From assembly GCA_947846985.1 (NCBI GenBank), contig CANTUZ010000002.1, forward strand, positions 59,848,563 through 59,912,562: a stretch of 64,000 nucleotides of DNA, in the 5' to 3' direction. Both the position numbers and the translations under genes were made by a program. Shown here piece by piece: positions 26,471 to 38,474 of the stretch; position 1 is the first letter of the stretch, and each line of letters opens with the position of its first letter. This DNA is from Fratercula arctica. Lineage: Eukaryota; Chordata; Aves; Charadriiformes; Alcidae. The notes under the pieces are model-generated. The model did not search any database, had not been told where the DNA came from, and was given only the letters and a program-made list of their open reading frames with translations.

Positions 26471-27732
26471 GTATAAAACCAGTTTAAAAAAAATGGTTTG
26501 CATTTTACTAATCATTGCATTGCGTTTTGCCTAATCATCATTCCAAGTTTAAATTGAAGGGGGAAAAAAAAAAAAAAGAGCATTAAGCCCTTAGTAGCAA
26601 CTGTAAACATCCTGCTGTTGCCACTGAGTAAGGATTTGTTTACCACTGGCTTATTCCTGAAAATAGTTTCTGTGGATTGAGGAAACAAATTTATCTTGTC
26701 CAATTTTCCTGAAGTCAGAAAATATAATAGGAGAACGGTGTATAAAGGGAGGTTACAGATCAATGACCCCTAAGAGATACCTGAAAAAAATGTGAAGGTT
26801 CAGCAGTGGTTGGACACCACAAGGATCATAAAAGGTAGCAAACAGATGATGTGGGATCAGGTTTTCCAGTGAGCTCCTTAAGCAGAATCTCAAAGCACAT
26901 GGAGTGAGACAGAAGACTGTTTCTCCCATCTTTTCTTTACCCACCTCCCATCTTCAGCATTATTGCTGCTGAACAGAAGCTCCTTGATTCTGTAGCATAA
27001 AAATACATGTCAGGAGCTGTTCTTAATGTGAAAGGGAATCACGGGACCTTTCTTTCAGTTTACAGCATCTTTTCAGGCTTCCTCTGTTCTGGTACACTTT
27101 CCAACCACTTTTTTTGTGCATATACCCAAAGGCTGACCTTCCTATTGCCGTATGCTTGGGTGGAATGAAGATGAACAGTGGAAGTAGTTCAACTGCCTAA
27201 GGAACACATCTCTATTTTTCCTGCTTCTTTTTGACTACCCTCCAGAAATCAGACCTTCTCCAAGCAGCATCTCAGGGAATGAACAGATTGCTGAATTTTG
27301 ATGTACACTCGCAAGCATTTGGCAAGATCCATCCCATCCAAAAGAGGATCGCATTGGGTAAATATCAGCCCTGCACAACCACAGCTGTCCCCTAAGGGTA
27401 GGCTTGCTTTTTGTGGACTGATGGACTCAGATGAATAATTCCTAGATTGTTTTAAATGGTTCTAAGGTAATAAGTTAATGAGTAAAAGAAGCACACACTT
27501 TGAGGTAGCACTGAGATTTCCTGAGAGCACATTGTTTTTTAATCTATTCCTACTACTATGTAAATGGAAACAGACGTTTGTCCTTTGCAGGTGCACTTTG
27601 AGCTTCCTGATTCCCTCATTTCAAGTGAAAAGAAAAATTTGCAATTGAAGCACATTTATGCAACACTGAGAATCTTATAAGCAGTTTCTAATTAAGGAAA
27701 ACCTGTGGACATCAGTATCTCATTTATGTGTT

Positions 27733-27826
27733 AGACTCACAGTCCTATGAGATAACTGCATGTTATTACTTGATGGCAAACTGAACTGGCTGTGTAAGGC
27801 CCAAAGAAGTTTAGTGATTTGCTTAC
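27733..27826 (+). mobile_element. MIR-like SINE relic (core and 3' part)
   Basis: In order it shows actcacagtcctatgagata, ttatta, gcaaactgaac, agaagtttagtgatttgc. These line up with the MIR consensus blocks ctcacaacaaccctatgagg, tattatta, gaaactgagg, gaggttaagtgacttgc. The tRNA-like head is not visible. MIR elements predate the bird-mammal split, so strong divergence is expected. Family assignment is from memory of the consensus. Confidence 0.6.
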
Positions 27827-27942
27827 TTTCTTCAAAAAAACAGGAAACCAAAAAAAGAACCCAACCTCACACCCTCCACCCCCAAATCCCCAAACAACCC
27901 TTAATTTTGTCTATGCCCATAAGAAATTCAATAATTTGAGCT

Positions 27943-28330
27943 TCCAGGTGAGGTTTGTATAGCTCTTCCTTTTGCTTTTGCAGTAGATGCTTTAGATTCT
28001 GCATCTTGTGTATTTCAACAAACTCTGAATACCCCTAGTTCCGTCATCATTTTGATCAGCACAGGAAGACAATCTACAGCTGAAATAGGAAAGCTTTTAA
28101 AAATACAAAGGCTTCAATGATCTAGTAAGAAAGTAGGATGTGTAAAACATACAGTGACTAAAAGGCATCCTGTGAATCAATGCATCATAATCAGATTTTT
28201 CCACCAGGTACTAAGCAGAAGCCTTTCAACAACTACATTAGGCCCACGATGAGGTCTCTATACAAAGGAATATCCAGCTGCTGTCCTCTTTAGTAGCAGT
28301 ACATAATAAAAGAATTCGACTCATCAGATT
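27943..28330 (+). repeat. duplicated segment, copy A
   Basis: This segment aligns in the same orientation with 29833-30265. Shared blocks in the same order include tcatcatttt, cagcacaggaaga, agtaagaaagtag, tcctgtgaatc and tttcaacaactaca. In the first 39 aligned bases of the core (from gtcatcatttt) 34 agree by eye. Copy A lacks about 30 bases present in copy B near 30150. The edges fade: similarity upstream is weak back to caggtg near 27945, and downstream it is lost around 28330. Function unknown; no open frame is shared. Confidence 0.8.
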
Positions 28331-29077
28331 TTGGCTATAGAACTTTTTTTTTTTTTAATGTGTGCATTCACTTTCATCTGCTTGTTACTCTTGTTATTTC
28401 TGTTTTATTTTTTGTAAATTTTTTAAATGTTTCTTGAAAGCTGAGGTAAATCTTAGCAATAAGGAAATACACATAGAGGAAGCAACCTTTTTTGTATTTC
28501 TTCACAGTTTACTTGGGTGAAATAAAAAAATGCCAAAGACTTTTCAATGCAAAAAAGATACAACTGATAATACTACCTTTTGTCTAGTATTTGTGTGAAC
28601 TATTTCAATCCTATTGTTTCCTCCCACTGAATGCTAAGAATTGCAAAAGGCAGAATGATAATGTACAATGCAAATGGCTGCAGTATAAAGTCTCTGCAAG
28701 ACTTTGGTGTGTTTATTAAAAACCAAGCTTACCATCACTAGTCAGCCCCAGATAGAATTTTGGAAAACAAAACAATATGCAGAGCTTTCTGTTAAAGTAG
28801 AAATGAACTTCTTCTCTGCTGCAGATAAGCTTGAATGTATCACAGAATGAAAAAATTATACATATTTAATAGGAATCTAAAACCTGTAAAACATTTGCCT
28901 TCTCTTTCCCAGTAACTTTGTGTGGTTTCTAATTATACTCTGTAGGCTATTTGTCAAAGTATGATCTATTGTCTTCAAAACAAGTCTGAAAATGTCTGTC
29001 TTATTTCAAAGCAGTTTATTCTCTGTTTTATTTTCCATACACATAGAATCAGCCTGTCCCTTGTGGCTTTGAAAATT

Positions 29078-29094
29078 TTGTTGTTGTTGTTGTT
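29078..29094. repeat. (TTG)n microsatellite
   Basis: Five perfect TTG units plus a partial one in ordinary sequence. Confidence 0.9.
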
Positions 29095-29832
29095 AGAAAG
29101 AAGGAACAATGAAGAATTACAATGAGAAATATCTTCTCTTTCCTTCTTGGATACTGTCCATCTCAGATTGTCTACCACTTGTTGCTCCCCATCCTGTCCA
29201 ATAGAGAGGCATAAAGTTTCCCCTCGTTTACAGTTGATACCCAGTGGAAATAGCATAATTAAATCTCCTCCTTACTGAGCTGGAGAGATAGCAGACAAAT
29301 TTTAACCAGAAATATCTACTGAGAGGATACAATGCTGAAAATATTTTCAGTAAAATAGAAATATTTTTACAAATACAGAAAATATGCAGATATTTTCCCA
29401 ATTTCTCTAAACGTGGAACAGATTTTTCCAAGCATGGTTCACATAGCTTTGGAATAAGCATTCAAATATACAAGCCAGTGAGCCATACAGATGTAATTGC
29501 TGGCCTGATATCTCAGAGGTCATATTAAATGAGCACAAATGTTTTCCTGGTCTAATTTTAGGGCTGACATGTAATTTCATCACTCATCAACTTTGGTGTG
29601 TTTTAAGTGTCTAACATCTAAGCCATTCTTCATACTGTTCCCTAATTAGTAACAGAATACTTAAAGTGACAGAATTTCTCTTTAAGATAGAATATTGTGT
29701 TGCTTAAACTGTATGGAAGCAAAGTGGAATGAATTACAGGCATGTGCTTTGGAACAAGGTTTCCACTCTTTCTGTTATCCCTATGCCTTTTGGTAATGGA
29801 GCACAAGTGTCACGGATCTTATACAGATAAAT

Positions 29833-30265
29833 TTCAGGTGTCTCATGTTTAACTCTTCTATCTGCTCTAAATCCCCTAAAATAAAATCCACCATTTTCCA
29901 GATGTTCTGAATACTTTCAGAACAGACATTTACCTAAGCAATCAGACAGCCTTGATTCTTCATCATTTTGGGCAGCACAGGAAGAAAATCTAAAGCTCCA
30001 TCAGAATAGCTTTTGAAAGCACAAGGGCTTCATTGGTTTAGTAAGAAAGTAGAATCTGTAAAACACAGTGACTCATAAAGCTATCCAAGGTATCCTGTGA
30101 ATCGGTGTTTCATAAACAGATTTATTTTTTTCTAAGTACTAAACAGCAACCTGTGCTAGACAGTTTCTAAGCAGCAACATTTCAACAACTACAGCAAGTC
30201 CACAATGAAAAATCTCCGTATAAAAAAATACGAGCTGCTGGCTGCTTTAGTAAGTAATGAGCGAT
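29833..30265 (+). repeat. duplicated segment, copy B
   Basis: This is the partner of 27943-28330, same orientation, about 1.9 kb downstream. It carries an extra stretch around 30150-30180 (ctgtgctagacagtttctaagcag) that partly repeats its own surroundings: the phrase cagcaac occurs on both sides, which suggests a secondary slippage duplication. No other copy was noticed in the window, so a local segmental duplication is as likely as two copies of an unnamed dispersed repeat. Confidence 0.8.
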
Positions 30266-32465
30266 CCCTTATTACATTTCAGTGCAATAGGAGCTGAACA
30301 TTTTTGACCATGTTTAGGCAGTACTACGATATATCAAAAGATATGTCCTGTACTAGCGTAGCCTCACTTTAAATACATTCTTAAATGCTTTATGAATTTT
30401 AATTTCCATTTGGTAATTTAATATCTTCCCTTTTCCTCCCGAAGTTTTTTGAGTGTTTCTATGGAACTAAATTAATTTTCCACCTGCTGCTGTTTCCCCT
30501 CATTTTCACTTATTGTGAGATGTCAGGATAAACAAGATCACTGATAAATATAATTCCTCTTCCTATAAGACCAGAAGATGATTTAATTTAAGTGAGCTGC
30601 AGGGCTTCCAGTTGCTCAGACTAAGTTCTAAAAAAAGGCACGCAAAAAGGCAGGGAACAGTGCTTTGTCCTTGGCAATAACTTGGTACTTGAATGTTTTT
30701 GTCTGCTTTGAAGTTATGGATCCATCTATCTCTGTGAACCAAACCAGCTCTCTAGACCACTGGAGACGACCTTCAAAGCCTTTGCATGATTTTCATCTCT
30801 GTTATGTAACAAAGGGGTATATGTGGTGGATTTTTGGGGTAGACCATTTGGATCTTTCTGCTTCTCTCTCATCCTGGCGAGTCCAAGACCATATTCTTCT
30901 CATCTCAATACAACAACTTTAAAGCAAAAGCAAGTGTTGCAACCTTTCCAATGGATTAATATTACAAAATGGAGAAAGAGCAGCCTACTTACGTCTATAG
31001 GAATAAAATAACATCACATTATGTAGAATAAGTCTATCCTTAACTTCACAAGTAAATGTTACTTGAAAATGAAGAAACAGGAGAATATTATAAAAATGTG
31101 CATTCTTCAGGGGTGTCTGTATGGATTACTTAGCTACATAATTCATCTCTTATTTTCTGCATCCTGTTCTCAGGTTGTAGGTATCTATATCACTCATAGT
31201 GATCAGCGAGTGTTTGGCTATGTTTTTGATCTACTGCTCAGCTGCAGGCAGTCTGTGTTGTTGCTTACAGATACAAACTACATCTTGGCTTACCTGTCTT
31301 GACAGTAAAATGTCTGAAAGTGTTTTTCTTCTGGCCATATGGAGATTTTTCTTCTGTGCTTGTATCTGAGTCATACAGCTTTATGAGTCTTAACATCAGG
31401 CCAAAATCAGGTTCCCATGACATTATTATTATTGCAGTTGAACTACTTCTGTGACAAAAGGAAGTGAATTTTAGTATGTGACTGATTATTCAGACAGAAT
31501 AACTGTATGATAACTTTAAAACAGTTCAGTAGTAACTCTGTGAGTTGAAGGTTCAAGTATTTATTTTGAACTTTGGAAGACTGTCTTGAAAATTCTCATT
31601 ACTGGACATAAATACAAATAAATCACCTTTTCACACATCTATCTCCAGGTAAGGCAGTGAAACATGGTCCATAACAGCAAAGACCATGACTGAAAGCTAA
31701 AAGTACATCCTGGGCATTTAAGTCCCAGTAGTGATTGTTCATGTGGAAAACAAGTCAGGCTCCAGTCTTCATTGTAGCTGGGCCTCTTCCAACTAGATCC
31801 TCATAGCAAAAAGTTAGTTCCTTTTCAACTATCAAGTGACTAGTAATGGAAGAGCTAAAGTAGTCCATAAAAGCTAATTCTGTTACATTTTGAAGTCCCC
31901 CAAACCTACCGACTGTGAATACAATTATCATTTCCAGGGAATTCACATTTTCATACCAAGTTCCTCAGAATGAAGGCACATACAAATACTGTAAATATTT
32001 GGGTTAAAAAATAGTCGTTACTATGGGGAGAAGTGCTTTCTTTAGGTTTTAATTAATCCTTATTAGTTAAAAGATAATTAGAGAGTAATTGTGTTCTTGT
32101 AAAGTATCCATTGTCTGATTTCTAAAGTAACATGTAGCTTTCAGAGGAATTCTGTGGGTTGTAAGAAATCCTTTGATTTATATTGTGTGCTTGTTTGTGG
32201 GTGGGGGTGGAATCATGGCTGCGTTTAATGTGTATTTGGAATCCAAGAAAAAAATTCTAATTTAAATACACTTTGTCAAATGAACTAATATGGCTTGAGA
32301 AAACAGACAAGCTTTTGGGCGCATGTCTTTTCTCCATTTCCTGTATTTTTTAACAAACTAAAAATTCTGCTTATTTAACTGAACAATGTAGTGAATAAAG
32401 TGAATGAAAAAGTTTCTGCTTGATGAGGAATGAATAGATTGCTCTTTATTCTTCTTGCCAAGGAG

Positions 32466-32666
32466 TTAATTACTACATTGGTACAGTTGGTCTTGAAGAG
32501 TTGTACTCTCAAAAGCATTCTGCTGCAAAATAGATTTTTTTTCCATCTGAGAGAACAATAAGTTCTGTGGAAAAGACAAAGGCAGCAAGAAAATGTCTGT
32601 TTCTAAAAGATCGTGGACTTCATCGCTTTCAATAGGAGCTGGTAGATGCATTTGTTTCAGTTGGCC
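32466..32666 (-). other. exon-like open segment, unrecognised (possible terminal exon)
   Basis: On the minus strand a pyrimidine-leaning tract ending cttctcttcaag is followed by an open frame of 66 codons to a TAA stop at 32466-32468. An AATAAA hexamer follows at 32450-32445, 16 bases past the stop. The reading would start GQLKQMHLPAPIESDEV and end LYQCSN; it has ordinary vertebrate-like composition, is acidic at first and then rich in leucine and glutamine. I do not recognise the protein, and no upstream exon could be linked with confidence. A chance frame in AT-rich DNA remains the main alternative. A real 3'UTR here would be unusually short. Confidence 0.25.
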
Positions 32667-34157
32667 CTTGAAGAGAAGTAAATTAAAGCATCATAAATGT
32701 ACAGATCCTGCAACTTGAGAGCAGTTATTCAGCAACATGGGAGTCCCAAAATTATATTTTGGATTAAGATATCATGTGTTAGTATTGGCTGAACTGCAGC
32801 TCTGACTAGCTCCTGGTAGGTATTCGGTGTCCTAAAATCTTATTCTCTCCATGACAGCCTGCAGTTGAATAAAATGCCATAGAATCTGGGCCCTCCTGTA
32901 GAGTACTGAAATGCAGATTAGAGAATAGTCATTAGTTCTCAATTTGAAAATCATATTACATTTGTTAATGCTGCACTTAAGTTCCTAGTCTCGACACTGT
33001 ATATCCCAGCTCAGTTATTTCCAACATGGATATATAGAGTTTTATGTATTTCTCCAGAGTAGCATGAATTCCAGAGGTGATTTTTTCCTGAGTATTGCCA
33101 TCTCTTCTATTTTTTTTTGCATGTTCAAGGAAATCTGGGGTGTGTGTACATATATTTTTTTAAATTAACTCAATTTCTTTTATTACCTATAAAATTATAT
33201 GTATAAAAAAAAAGGTAAGGTCCAATTGGTTCAGGCCTCTGTAATGAATCAGCTCTGCAAGGTAATGAGAAATGGTTGTGCACAGAACTAACACAGAGAA
33301 TAAGATTTCAGGCAGAATATCAAGCTCAAATCAGGGTATTAACAGTCTCAAGAACAGATGCCATACATGAATAAGTCTTGCCTTACTTATCTATTGACCA
33401 TTCTTGGCAAAGTTTCTGGGATTTCAGGGACTCAGAAAACCTACTGGTTCTGCCAAAGCCACTGGACCATCTTTAATTTAAGGACCTTTAAGATTGGGCA
33501 CTTAACATGGTAGGATATTGGGGAACAATATAGTCATTTGGCATACTCTGACTTCCTTTCAGTATAAAATGACTTCATGGCAGCCGGGTTTGCCTTTGGA
33601 AATAAAATACAGGGATGACATGATTAATTTTCTGTGTTCTCTGGAAGAATACAATAACAGTATCCTGTAGCCTCCAAAAGGTGGTTATAATCACCATGGG
33701 TCAAATCTTGCCTCTATTATTCAAAATTTTTTTTCAGTTTAGCTCAGCTCAGGGCTGCTTATACTTATGTCCCCATCTCTTGAGACCTGAGCAGATGCTG
33801 TTTTCTGTATTGTTTCATCTCTTGTACAGAAAATCTAAATTATAAAGGCTTATCACTTCGTTTTTCTTTTAGTCTAATCAAGATTTTCTGCTTCCTGCTT
33901 TTCACTTTGTAGCTTTGACTGTCACACTGAAAACCACATGCATTATTCCAGTGCACAAAATTCAGTTTTCTCCCATCTTGTACTGCTTCAATGACTCCAG
34001 TCTTAATTCTGCTTGAAAAAAAAAGAAAAAGAATCTTCTGAAGTATTGCATGAGCGCATACATTCCTTTGTCACTTGATGTGACAACTGAATAGAGGAAC
34101 ACATGCCCATAGGTACTCCACTTTATTCCAAGCTGTTAATATATAGAGTGATTTAGT

Positions 34158-34185
34158 GCCATTACACTGGTATAAAACCATACTT
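34158..34185. repeat. possible short relic of an old sauropsid repeat
   Basis: ccattacactggtataaaac recalls the cagttacactggtgtaaatcc phrase of an old sauropsid repeat. Only about 28 bases match, so the call is weak. Confidence 0.25.
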
Positions 34186-36696
34186 GATGCAGGTCCTATT
34201 AGTAAGCAATAATTATTTCATTTCTACCCACCCTCACTTATTTGCCTTTAGGAAGAATACTTAAATCTCAAATGAGTATTTAAAAAAAAAAATCCAATGG
34301 ACAGGCTTCAAATAATAATGTTTTTGTTGAAAGAATGAATATTGCAATTTCAATGAAAAATATTTTAATAACATGAAGAAGAAGAGTATTTTAACAGAAT
34401 TAACTGGTTATACTTCTAATGTAAAAATTGGATTAAATATAAAAAGTTATATTCTAAACTGTTGTAGAAGGAAAAAATGTTGACTTCATAAGTAAATGCT
34501 TAAACATTATCAAAACTGGACATTCATCTTGACATACAAAATGGATCTTTCAAAAAATCTTTTTAAAAATTGCTTTTTGTTGTGATTGTTTGAACTGTGC
34601 TGAATTTCTCATGGAAAAGAAATTACGTTTTTAAGCACTTATAATTACAAATAGCTAATTAAGCCCAACACAGACCTCTGTCAAAGTAGAAGTTATCGAA
34701 AATACCATTTACATTGTATTTTAAACAATTTAATGGAATTTTCACAGGCAATATCTTTCGATATTATTTTCAAAATGTGTGATTAAATACTTGTCTAGTA
34801 TAAAACTCATAGCACTACCTCTTATAGTAGGGCTTTGAAAGTGAAATGGATGACTTTCCAGTGTCAGGGCCTTACCTGATATTACTAACTTCCTGTCTTG
34901 AAATATTAAATGCATCATTGATCTGTTTTTCCTTTTTAATTAGCATTTTAAATGTCTATTTTTTTCACACTTTGGCAACTGTAATGTAATTGGTATTTAT
35001 TTCATTAAGGACAGCAATCGAACACTAAGAATTGCAGTTGACTTCTGGAAGCTTACATTTCTTGGTATAATAATAGGGTGATACAACCTTGCCATAGCTT
35101 GGCTGTTCTACAATAAAATAAAGCCCCAAGGTACAGGCCATTGCAGCTTCCTTGCTGAGTGACTTGCATAAATTCTGTTGTTATTTCTTAGCTGGTATGA
35201 ATCTTGAAGATTAGCAACTGTTAAGACAAGGACTGAAATTTCCTTGCTGTGTTAATGAAGTCTCAAAATCCCGGTATAGAAAAAAGCTTGCCTTAAAGTG
35301 CTGATGAATCTCTCCATACAGTTCGTTTCCTGCAAGGAGAGGACTTTCACTTAAGTGTATAGATAAACCCAAAAGATTTAGTCTGTAGCAAAAATAAGCT
35401 AAACCAATAATATTATTGTGCATGTAAGTATCATATTTGGTTTGGGTTTTGTAGTGCAGCAAAGAGGAAAGCCTTCCCTTTCCCCTCTGCCCAGCAAATA
35501 GTTTTGTAACTTGAAGATAAAATTTACTTCACTGTCCAGTACAGTTATTTTAATAGGGACACTTCTTAAAAATTTCTGTTGCAATTGCATGTTAGCAAGC
35601 AATAGTACTGTGTGCTCTCTGCCATTTTAATATCATTCCGTTTTCCTATTTAAAGTTTAAGCCGCTCATATCAGCTCATATCACAGCACTATACCTAAGT
35701 GCTCGTGTCATTACTTTTGTATGTTTATTAGAATCTTAGCAGTGTTTTCATGTAACTTCATTCTTAATTTATATTGACATGTATCTTGTGTGACAGTAAC
35801 ATTAACTAAAATATTAGTCCGCTTTTATACTCCAGCCCTTTTGGTCATGTTTAAAGCAAGAAGTAGGACTAAATGGATTAAAGCACAGGGGATTTCAAAT
35901 GAATGTTTCATCCATCGTACTCATAAAGCTCATTGCACAGTATTATGAGCCTGACTTTTGCCCTTCTAGAACTACAGTCTTTTAACTTGCTAGATGGTAC
36001 AACATGTGTGGAATAATGTAAAACGTTATAAGATGTATGATCATGCTGACAGAAAAAGAAAAATTTCAAAGAATTCCTTCATTTTCACTTAAAGTAAATC
36101 ATTCTTCATCAATTTATCTTCCGCTTGAAGTTTTATTGAGCTATCCTTGTGAAAATGCCATATATCCCAGAATGCCTTTGGTTTAGATACAAGGGGCACT
36201 TCTTCAACCTTCTGTTCTTTCTCTTTATTCTTTCTGTTTGTCCAGGGCAGTCTTACCACTGTCAGAGCTCCTTCCATTTCCAAAGGCTACGCAAACATGA
36301 GCTCCTCTGTCAGCTACACAGCTTTAACGTCTCAATTTCACAAGCAGAAAAACAGAATTCAGTGGTGGTGTTTAGTATGGCTAAATGAAATGTTTCTAGG
36401 ATTGCTCTCGGAGCACTGAGGCCAGCTGGCATCCAATGCCCAGTTGTCCATACCACCATACTGTCTCTTGCCTGCTGAAGTGCACCAGCTATGTGCAAGC
36501 TACCTGTTCGGGATGGCCTCTGACCCATCCCAGGTCCAAAGCATGGCCGTTGTTTGAAAGATGGCTATCTGCCCTCATCCAAAGCCATGCCAGCAACAAT
36601 TCTAACAATAGATCACATTTGTCTAATTTAACATAATATAATGATCAAATTCCAAAGCCCTGGAAGATTTTTTTAGCATTGCTTAGTTTATTAATA

Positions 36697-36815
36697 CAGG
36701 CAAAGCCAGAGGGGTTAACTGGTTTGACGCTAGAAAAGTAAGAGAAAGGTAAAATTAGAATTTGTGTTCTTGGTTACTAGTCCTGTACTTATTCCTCCAG
36801 ACAATACTGCCTTTT
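36697..36815 (+). mobile_element. MIR-like SINE relic (3' half)
   Basis: The phrases run in the expected order: caaagccagaggggttaact, aaagtaagagaaagg, attagaatt, tagtcctgtactt, ccagacaatactgcct. They correspond to the MIR-type blocks ctcagagaggttaag, agtaagtggcagagc, gggattagaacccagg, cagtcctgtgctctt, ccactagaccatactgcct. About 115 bases align without large gaps, making this the clearest of the MIR-like relics here. It is not coding. Confidence 0.65.
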
Positions 36816-38474
36816 TCACTCATGATTAATAGAAAGTGTATTTGGTTAGCAGTTCAGGGATGTGTATCTTAACACACTATACATATTGTGAAAGTGTACT
36901 ATCCTTAGACATTTTTTTCAAATGATTTTTGAGTCCTCTTTTCTGGAATTTGTTATGTAAGTTGAATACGGTGTACTATTTCAAACATACCCTCCTACCT
37001 ACACACCCATTAATGTGATTAATAAGAAGAGTTTGAATATCTCATGTTGCATAATTTTCATAAAACGCAGTTAAAGTACTTCAAGTGTAGTTCTGTTTGC
37101 ATTTATTAGGGAAAAGAGTGCCACGATCAGGTATCGTTGTCATTGTTTTTACAACTTCACCATCTGGAGTTGAAGAAAACAGTATCAGATTACAGATATT
37201 GAAAAAATGCTCCATCTAAATGACTCTGACAGCCCAGGTGAGTGCTAGCCTATATAATGCTTTCCTTTGGCTCAGTCCCTTGTAATCTATGCATGGGTCA
37301 TTTTTGCTATTTTGAACAACCACAGAAGTCTGGAAGAAAGAAAATCTCTTTTAAGTGGGCTGTGAGTTAAGAGCACAGTCTAGAAGTCTGTTGTGTTACA
37401 AAGGGACCCAAAAGCATCAGAGCATGTCAATGGGACCTCTAGTTCTACCTCTGTGAAGGATTTCCCACAGTGGGGGAGTTGCGCCCTCATAATCCCACAA
37501 GATGCTCTTTGTGCTGCCTTGTCTGGGCAGAGCTGCCTACAGAATGATGAGAAAGAAAAGCAGTTAGGACAGAGGTGTTGGAGCTGCTGCAGGGGCTGCC
37601 ACTGAACGTGTCTCCAGCTAGGCAGATTAGTCTGTTTTGAGTGTATTTGAGAACTGTACTTACCAGGGAGAAAAGAAACTGGCCACCAACACAAATGCTT
37701 CCTACAGTTGCCTTAAAATATTCACCTAAAAATGTGAATGGTGTATGACATTTTTGTCAGTTTGAACAGATGCTCCCCTCAGCTTATTTTGCTTTTATTG
37801 GATCATCTGTAACAAACACTGTGCTCAGGAGAGCTTGCTGGTAACTTGGCACTCTTCGTTTACAAAAGTAATCCGTGTCTCCTGTCACATTCAACTTTGC
37901 TAGAATGTGGCAGGAGTTTGCAAAAGTCATCCAGACTTCAGGAGAAAACAACTGCTGCTGAACATTGCTTGGGTGGAAACATAAAATATTTATACACTTG
38001 AAATAAGCAATTCGATCATTCAGTCACTTTATATATACCTCACTGTGTACGCATTCCTCTACAAGTTCCTTTCTCTGTTAAATACAACTATTTGGTATAC
38101 CGTTGCCAACAGTATGAAGAGTTGCATACGCTATTTTTGGGAACATGGATGATGACCATAGCACTTATGAAGAAAGAATTATTGTGGAGTTAAAACTGAT
38201 GGATATCTATAAAAACTTAAATTCTTGCCTGAGAGTTGTGGAGCAAGTCCAACCTTAGACAGAGATCTCATGGGGTTTTTTGAGCTGTGCAAGTTGGGAA
38301 GAGCTTTATAGCTATGTTGCTGATACTTAAAATAACAAAGTAAAACAAATTGTAAAGGGCAGTTTTAAAAGTTTATAGTTAAAAGCAATAAATCACAACT
38401 CAGCACAAGCTATATTACTCTGCTGTCAGGGTGGGTGTGTGCTGGGCACCTGAGGCAAACAGCAAATGCAAACT

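Larger units (their letters stand above)
24760..38474. other. AT-rich, mostly unique stretch with old repeats; no firm gene
   Basis: No frame longer than about 112 codons is present. Inside lie two MIR-like relics, a diverged direct duplication, short tandem repeats, sauropsid-repeat fragments and one exon-like segment (32466-32666, minus), all listed separately. Minus-strand frames at 35211-35462 and 36089-36283 have protein-like composition and partial splice-like boundaries but no recognisable identity, so they are not called as genes. Confidence 0.6.
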
